Assembly (NCBI GenBank): GCA_013399695.1
Contig: VXAU01002079.1
Span: 689 to 64,688 of the forward strand
Length of the DNA stretch: 64,000 nucleotides
Source of the DNA: Formicarius rufipectus
Taxonomy: Eukaryota; Chordata; Aves; Passeriformes; Formicariidae
Reading direction: 5' to 3'
Shown here: in pieces, positions 59,701-64,000 of the stretch
Layout: each line of letters starts with the position of its first letter
How positions within the stretch are numbered: the stretch's first letter is position 1
Notes under the pieces: generated by a model
Told to the model about the DNA's origin: nothing
Databases searched by the model: none
What the model saw: the letters and a program-made list of their open reading frames with translations, nothing else
Made by a program: the position numbers and the translations under genes

Positions 59701-61005
59701 AAGCTCCCCGAGATGTGCTGAGTGGCTGCCCTTGGGGCAGGCTCAGCAGAGCCAGCCTGCAGGGCACATCCAGCTCGGGTCCTGTCCACGGGGCAGTCAC
59801 AAACCCTGCAGGGGACAGAGCTGGTGGGACCCCACAGCAGGCACGTGTATGTCCTTAGCACGTGTGCTCTCCGTGCCAGTCAGTAGCACGTTTGTGGTTT
59901 AAGAAGAGAATTAAAAAAAAATAAAATAATCTTCACCAGAAACAATCTGTTGCATTAAATTTTTATCTAATGCTTTTCATCAGTAGCTTCAGGGCAGGTT
60001 CCCTGGGGCTCCAGGCTTGCTGATCATCCCCACGGGTCCTCACTGGTTCCTGGAGCTGGGAAGGACACGGGGACTCAGCTGAACAAGGGTGTAGGGAAAT
60101 GTTGTCCTTTGTGTTCTCCAAAAATGGAAATTTTCTCTTTGTGCAAAATTCCACATTTATGATTTTACTGTGGGTTGTTTGTTTTGTTTTTTTTTTTTTT
60201 TCTTTTATTTCTCCCTCCCCCCCTCTAATTTGGAGGAATATTTTAGATATGAGAAATTTTGCCTGGATTAGGAATTCCTGTCACTGCACATGTTGAGAGG
60301 AAGACACTCAGTTTTCCCACCAGAGCATTGGCAGAGCAGAAGAGAGGACTTGATTTTCCCGAATTCCACTCCAGAGATTGGAGCTCATCAAGCCACACAG
60401 TCACTGCAAGACTTCTATTTGGGTAGAACCACCTTTCCCACAGAGCTACAAACCTGGGCAAAGGCTGAAGCAACAGGCCTACCTCTTCTATTTATTATTT
60501 CTTTTAATTTCAGCTTCAGAAGCAGAGACCCAGGAGCAGTGTCAGGGTTGGCTCCGGGGAATGCAATTCTCATCCCTTTGAAAAGTCTTGTTCTGCCGGT
60601 TGGGAGTTTTGTTCAGCATTTCCCTTCCCAGATGGCATTGTGGGGCTGAACCTTCCCAAGGTGTTGAGTGTGTGGAAAGAAGAAAAAAGAAAGGCAGAAT
60701 TCATCGAGCTCGGATTTACCCGGGGAGTGGTTTTCTTCCAGAGATCCTAATCTGAAACTGCTTCTTCCAGCTCCCTCCCATCGTAGTGCACAACCTCTGA
60801 CGTGGGTACCCGGGGTGGATTGGGAGTCTGGGAGCACCAATGGGGCTGCCCTGGGCTCAGGAAGAGATGGGTTGGCTTTTGGCTCATGAGATTAAGAACC
60901 AAGTTAATCCCAGCCATGGCTATGCCTCAAGCACTGTGAAAACCACAGCATTTATGTGAAATCCAGTGAGGCAGAATTGACTCATCTATCACCAATTTTG
61001 CCAGG
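56791..61005. other. Intergenic sequence
   Basis: No supported gene. Blocks 57640-57870 and 59370-59640 are AT-rich and non-repetitive; T-rich low complexity at 60177-60202. Confidence 0.55.
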
Positions 61006-61009
61006 GCAG

Positions 61010-61061
61010 AGGAGTTTAGCTGAGCTTCTGGACACAGGAGTTTAGCTGAGCTTCTGGACAC
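61010..61061. repeat. 26-bp tandem duplication
   Basis: Two exact copies, end to end, of a unit that starts AGGAGTTTAGCTGAGC and ends TTCTGGACAC. Confidence 0.9.
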
Positions 61062-61574
61062 CTCCCTGAGCTGGTTCTGTTGAGATTAACTTTAAAACTC
61101 CCTACTACAGCCCTCTGAAAAGGTAGGAGAGGTGGCTGCAGCCACATCCTTTGGAGGCAGCACTCACAGGGACTTTCAGATTGCTTTGGGAAACATAACT
61201 CCGAGCCCCAAGTTTCGATGGAAATGAAGTGAAGAAAACCTCAAAAAGCAAAGTACAAGCTCCTCTCCCAGATTTCCTTTTCCTTTCATGGCACAAATTA
61301 GAGAATACAAACTTAGTGGAATTGCAAGCCTCTAAGAATAGCTTTGATTTTCCTAAACATTTACAATTCTGTTTTATGTACATCGTCAGAGAAGGAGCAA
61401 GGAAATACAAAATGTAAATCTTTAAATGAACCTGAACACCAAGGAGACTTTACATATCTTCTTGGAACAAATGGGATGTTGCAGCTAAATCTCAAACAGG
61501 GGAATCAGAGAGTTTCAACAGCCGTGGATGCCTGGAGTGTAATCAGACATGGGATGTCTCGTGTAGGGTCCTTC

Positions 61575-61593
61575 TCTCCCTCCCTCCCTCCCT
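61575..61593. repeat. (TCCC)n short microsatellite
   Basis: About four to five CCCT units in a row. Confidence 0.7.
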
Positions 61594-62423
61594 GGCAGGT
61601 TAAGAAAACTGCTGTAACTTGCTAAAATTTTGCTGCTTGTTTGGTTTCCCAGCCCCCAGAGCCAGAATCCCATCTCCATTTCAGAGAGCAGCAACTGTGT
61701 GCTAAGCTGGATGTCAAGATCCTCCCTGGAAAGGGGCTGGGGGGATGATCCGTGGGTACTGTCCCCACCGAGGGAGCACCCTGCAAGGTCTGATGAACCC
61801 AGGAGCTGTGGACCTGAAACCACCTCCAGACATGGAAGGTTTGCAGGAATTCTGGAGAACCTGATGGGTACCTTGGATAAAAAGTCACCTTTACAACAGG
61901 GATATTGTTACAGTGCTGAGAGAAAAGTCGAATTTAGGAGGAGGTATTAGCCCTTTCCTCAGCAGGACAGCCCTGACAGAGCAGAAAGCATTAAGAAAGC
62001 AATTCAGAAAACATATGCTCAGGAAGCACCTAATTTTACCACCAGCTGGGTGTTAAATTAATTGTGTGCAAGGTGAATGTGGCATGAGATGGAAAAGTAA
62101 GGCTTCAAATGCGAACTCTATTCTAGGAGCAATTTTTGCTCCTTGGTTGAAAGCAAGGAGTGTATCTCAAGGAAAGCATCAGGTGATCAGTGAAGATACC
62201 ATGATGGATTAGCCCAGAGGATGCTCAGGGGTCAGGAGCAGGTTATAACTCTCTCCAGCACTGAGTTATGAGCGTCTTTTACCATCAGGGTGTCCAGAGA
62301 GGTTCTTCTGGAGAGGGAAGGAGCTGCCTGTGGATGGGCAGAGCAGTGATTCACTTGTCTCAGCAGACTGAGGAAACACACAGGAGTGAAATCCTGGAGA
62401 CCGCAGAGCCTGGAAAGTGTTAC

Positions 62424-62535
62424 CACTCCCATTTTCTCACTGGGGAAACTGAGGTCAGAGAGGCTTTTTGACTTGCCCAAGGTCATGCACAAATTAGTGG
62501 TAGAGCCAGAAACAAGACCTAAAAGACTCCGTTTC
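62424..62535 (+). mobile_element. MIR-type SINE (plus strand)
   Basis: CTCCCATTTTCTCACTGGGG, AAACTGAGGTCAGAGAGGCT, GACTTGCCCAAGGTCATGCA and AGTGGTAGAGCCAGAAAC follow the MIR core in order (CCCATTTTACAGATGAGGAA, ACTGAGGC, GACTTGCCCAAGGTCACACA, GTGGCAGAGCC). This ancient tRNA-derived SINE is shared by amniotes. It is well kept for its age. Confidence 0.85.
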
Positions 62536-64000
62536 CTTTCATTGCCACAGCGTTTTCCATTGCAGATGCAGAAATGTTGCAGGCCTGTTGTTCAAAAAGA
62601 ACCCATTACTCAAGTCTGCAGGACTTGTATCAACCTCAAGAGAGATCAAATAGCCACGTGGTGAAAAGGCATCCAAAGAACAGCTGCCTGCCTGCTGACT
62701 GGGTTTTAGGCTGCCATTCCTTCAGCAGCATCATTCCTGGTTCCCACTGAACATTCTTAATTTAGATTGATGGAGCCATTCTGCAGAGCAAGGAACTTTC
62801 ACTTACAGATATGCAACTTCTGTACTTGTTCAAAACAGCCAGAAATGTTATTTATACCAAATTTACAGCTCAAAGGTATCAGCTGGTAGAGCCCCTCCCT
62901 GCCTGCTCCTTCCATCTTCTCTTTTTTGTTTTTTTCCTTTCCTGGTCAGGCTCTTGTTTTGGAAATGCCCCAGACTGTAATAATTTTACTTGTACTGCAT
63001 TACTTGGCTTTGTTCATCCACTGATGAAGTGCCAGCCCTGAAGCAGTGCCAGAGGAAAGTAGGCATCTCACAGCACTGAAGGGAACTTTGCTGACATTCT
63101 TGGCTGGTCGAGTCCCCCTGCAAGTGTCCTGAATGAAGAGCAGGTCTGTGCCCAAAAGCAGTGGGAAGGTGCCCAGAAGGTGTGATGCACAACACCCAGC
63201 CAAGCCCAGGGAAGAGGCTGCAGCCTCAGCTGGACCTGCTCTGGCCCAAGTGGGTGGGAAAATGTGCAGCAGCAAAACTTCAAGGGAACCCAAACCCTTC
63301 AGTCCCCCAGCTTGCATTCGGGGTGGTTTGGGTTCCCAAGAGAGCCCATTTCCCACGTGGAGCAGCAGCACGACCTGGGAGTGGGGGAGATGCAGCCACC
63401 ATCCAGCCTCATCCCCCTGCAGACAACTCTTGCCTGCTGGCTGGTTTGAACTCCAAACTAAGGTTAGTCCAATTCTCAGGCTCAGATTCACTACAAAGGT
63501 CTGAGCCTTGATGAGCATTTTAACTAACTTGGCCCAAATTCCCAGTTCAGAAGAGAACACAAAATGCAGGCACTTTGATGTGGTCTGAGGTTTTGTAAGG
63601 AAAGGTTCAGCTGGCTCTCAAGTTGCCTTTGGGTTTGGCTGTGTCTGCTGGGTCACTCCAGCCTGGAGGGCTGGGGAGGGCTGGCCCTGCCACAGCTTGG
63701 GGGGAGAGCAGCTTTTGTCACTGCAAATTGTGGAGAAGCAGGAAAATAGTGGGTGACTGACACGATTAACTCTTTGCAGGCTGCACAGTGATCTGCCACA
63801 AGTCCTCCCAGAACGGCCTTCTGCAAGCAAACCACCCTCTGCAGCCACAGCATTTAGAGGCAGATCATCTCACGTGCTTCCCTTGGGTTTGAGTCATTTT
63901 AGCAGCTTAACTTGCGCTGTGGCAAGAAGGATTTACTGAGTTGTTACTGCAAAAATCTGAACGGCACCATTTATCTCCTTCTTTTCCCTCACACAGATTT
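62536..64000. other. Intergenic sequence to the window end
   Basis: Mixed sequence; no gene, RNA or repeat is recognised. Confidence 0.55.

Noticed and set aside
23656..64000. Possible RGS9 exons, since RGS9 lies 3' of AXIN2 in human
   Set aside because: No open segment on either strand resembles the DEP, GGL or RGS domains or the known C-terminal parts of RGS9. The gene is probably beyond the window.
1..64000. CRISPR arrays, bacterial operons or phage genes
   Set aside because: The window is animal nuclear DNA. The tandem arrays have no alternating repeat-spacer order and no cas genes.

Overview
This window is vertebrate nuclear DNA, most likely from a bird. The genes have introns bounded by GT and AG, the repeats include CR1-type LINE 3' ends typical of sauropsids and one or two very old MIR-type SINEs, and repeat density is low. 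The species cannot be fixed from the sequence. Two single ambiguous bases (13747 and 46582) show that it is a draft assembly.

Region 1 (1-about 23,650, + strand) is nearly the whole AXIN2 gene, the negative-feedback scaffold of the canonical Wnt/beta-catenin pathway. The window opens in the polypyrimidine tract at the end of the first intron. Exon 2 starts at 31 and the start codon is at 140. Ten coding exons (140-963, 6760-6900, 12099-12201, 14111-14251, 14430-14917, 15025-15207, 15492-15710, 16196-16291, 17720-17887, 22009-22135) join in frame into an 829-residue protein. It has, in order, a tankyrase-binding N terminus, an RGS domain that binds APC, a GSK3-binding helix, a beta-catenin-binding helix, a His-rich linker and a C-terminal DIX domain. 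The 3'UTR runs to about 23,650 with an internal and a distal poly(A) signal. Several introns hold AT-rich, CpG-poor blocks and clustered TCF/LEF-type motifs, as expected for a direct Wnt target.

Region 2 (about 23,650-64,000) has no protein-coding gene that I can support. In the human genome RGS9 is the next gene on the 3' side of AXIN2; none of its exons is recognised here. The interval holds several CR1 fragments (including a long old one near 36.9-37.3 kb), a MIR-type SINE near 62.4 kb, a solo-LTR-like element at 53.6-53.9 kb, CpG-rich islands at 42.6 and 51.1 kb, and several AT-rich blocks that look like conserved noncoding elements. It also carries three tandem arrays: a 40-bp hairpin-forming repeat (25.4-25.9 kb), a 31-bp repeat open in all three forward frames (31.0-31.4 kb), and a pentamer array with a very homogeneous 145-bp higher-order unit (50.0-50.95 kb) that resembles immunoglobulin switch DNA.

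The most unusual items are the switch-like array beside a CpG island, the AT-rich intron 7 between GC-rich exons, the tandem NAGNAG acceptor of exon 7, and the paired TCF motifs in introns 2 and 8. I see no new protein system. The novelty here is in noncoding and repeat structure.
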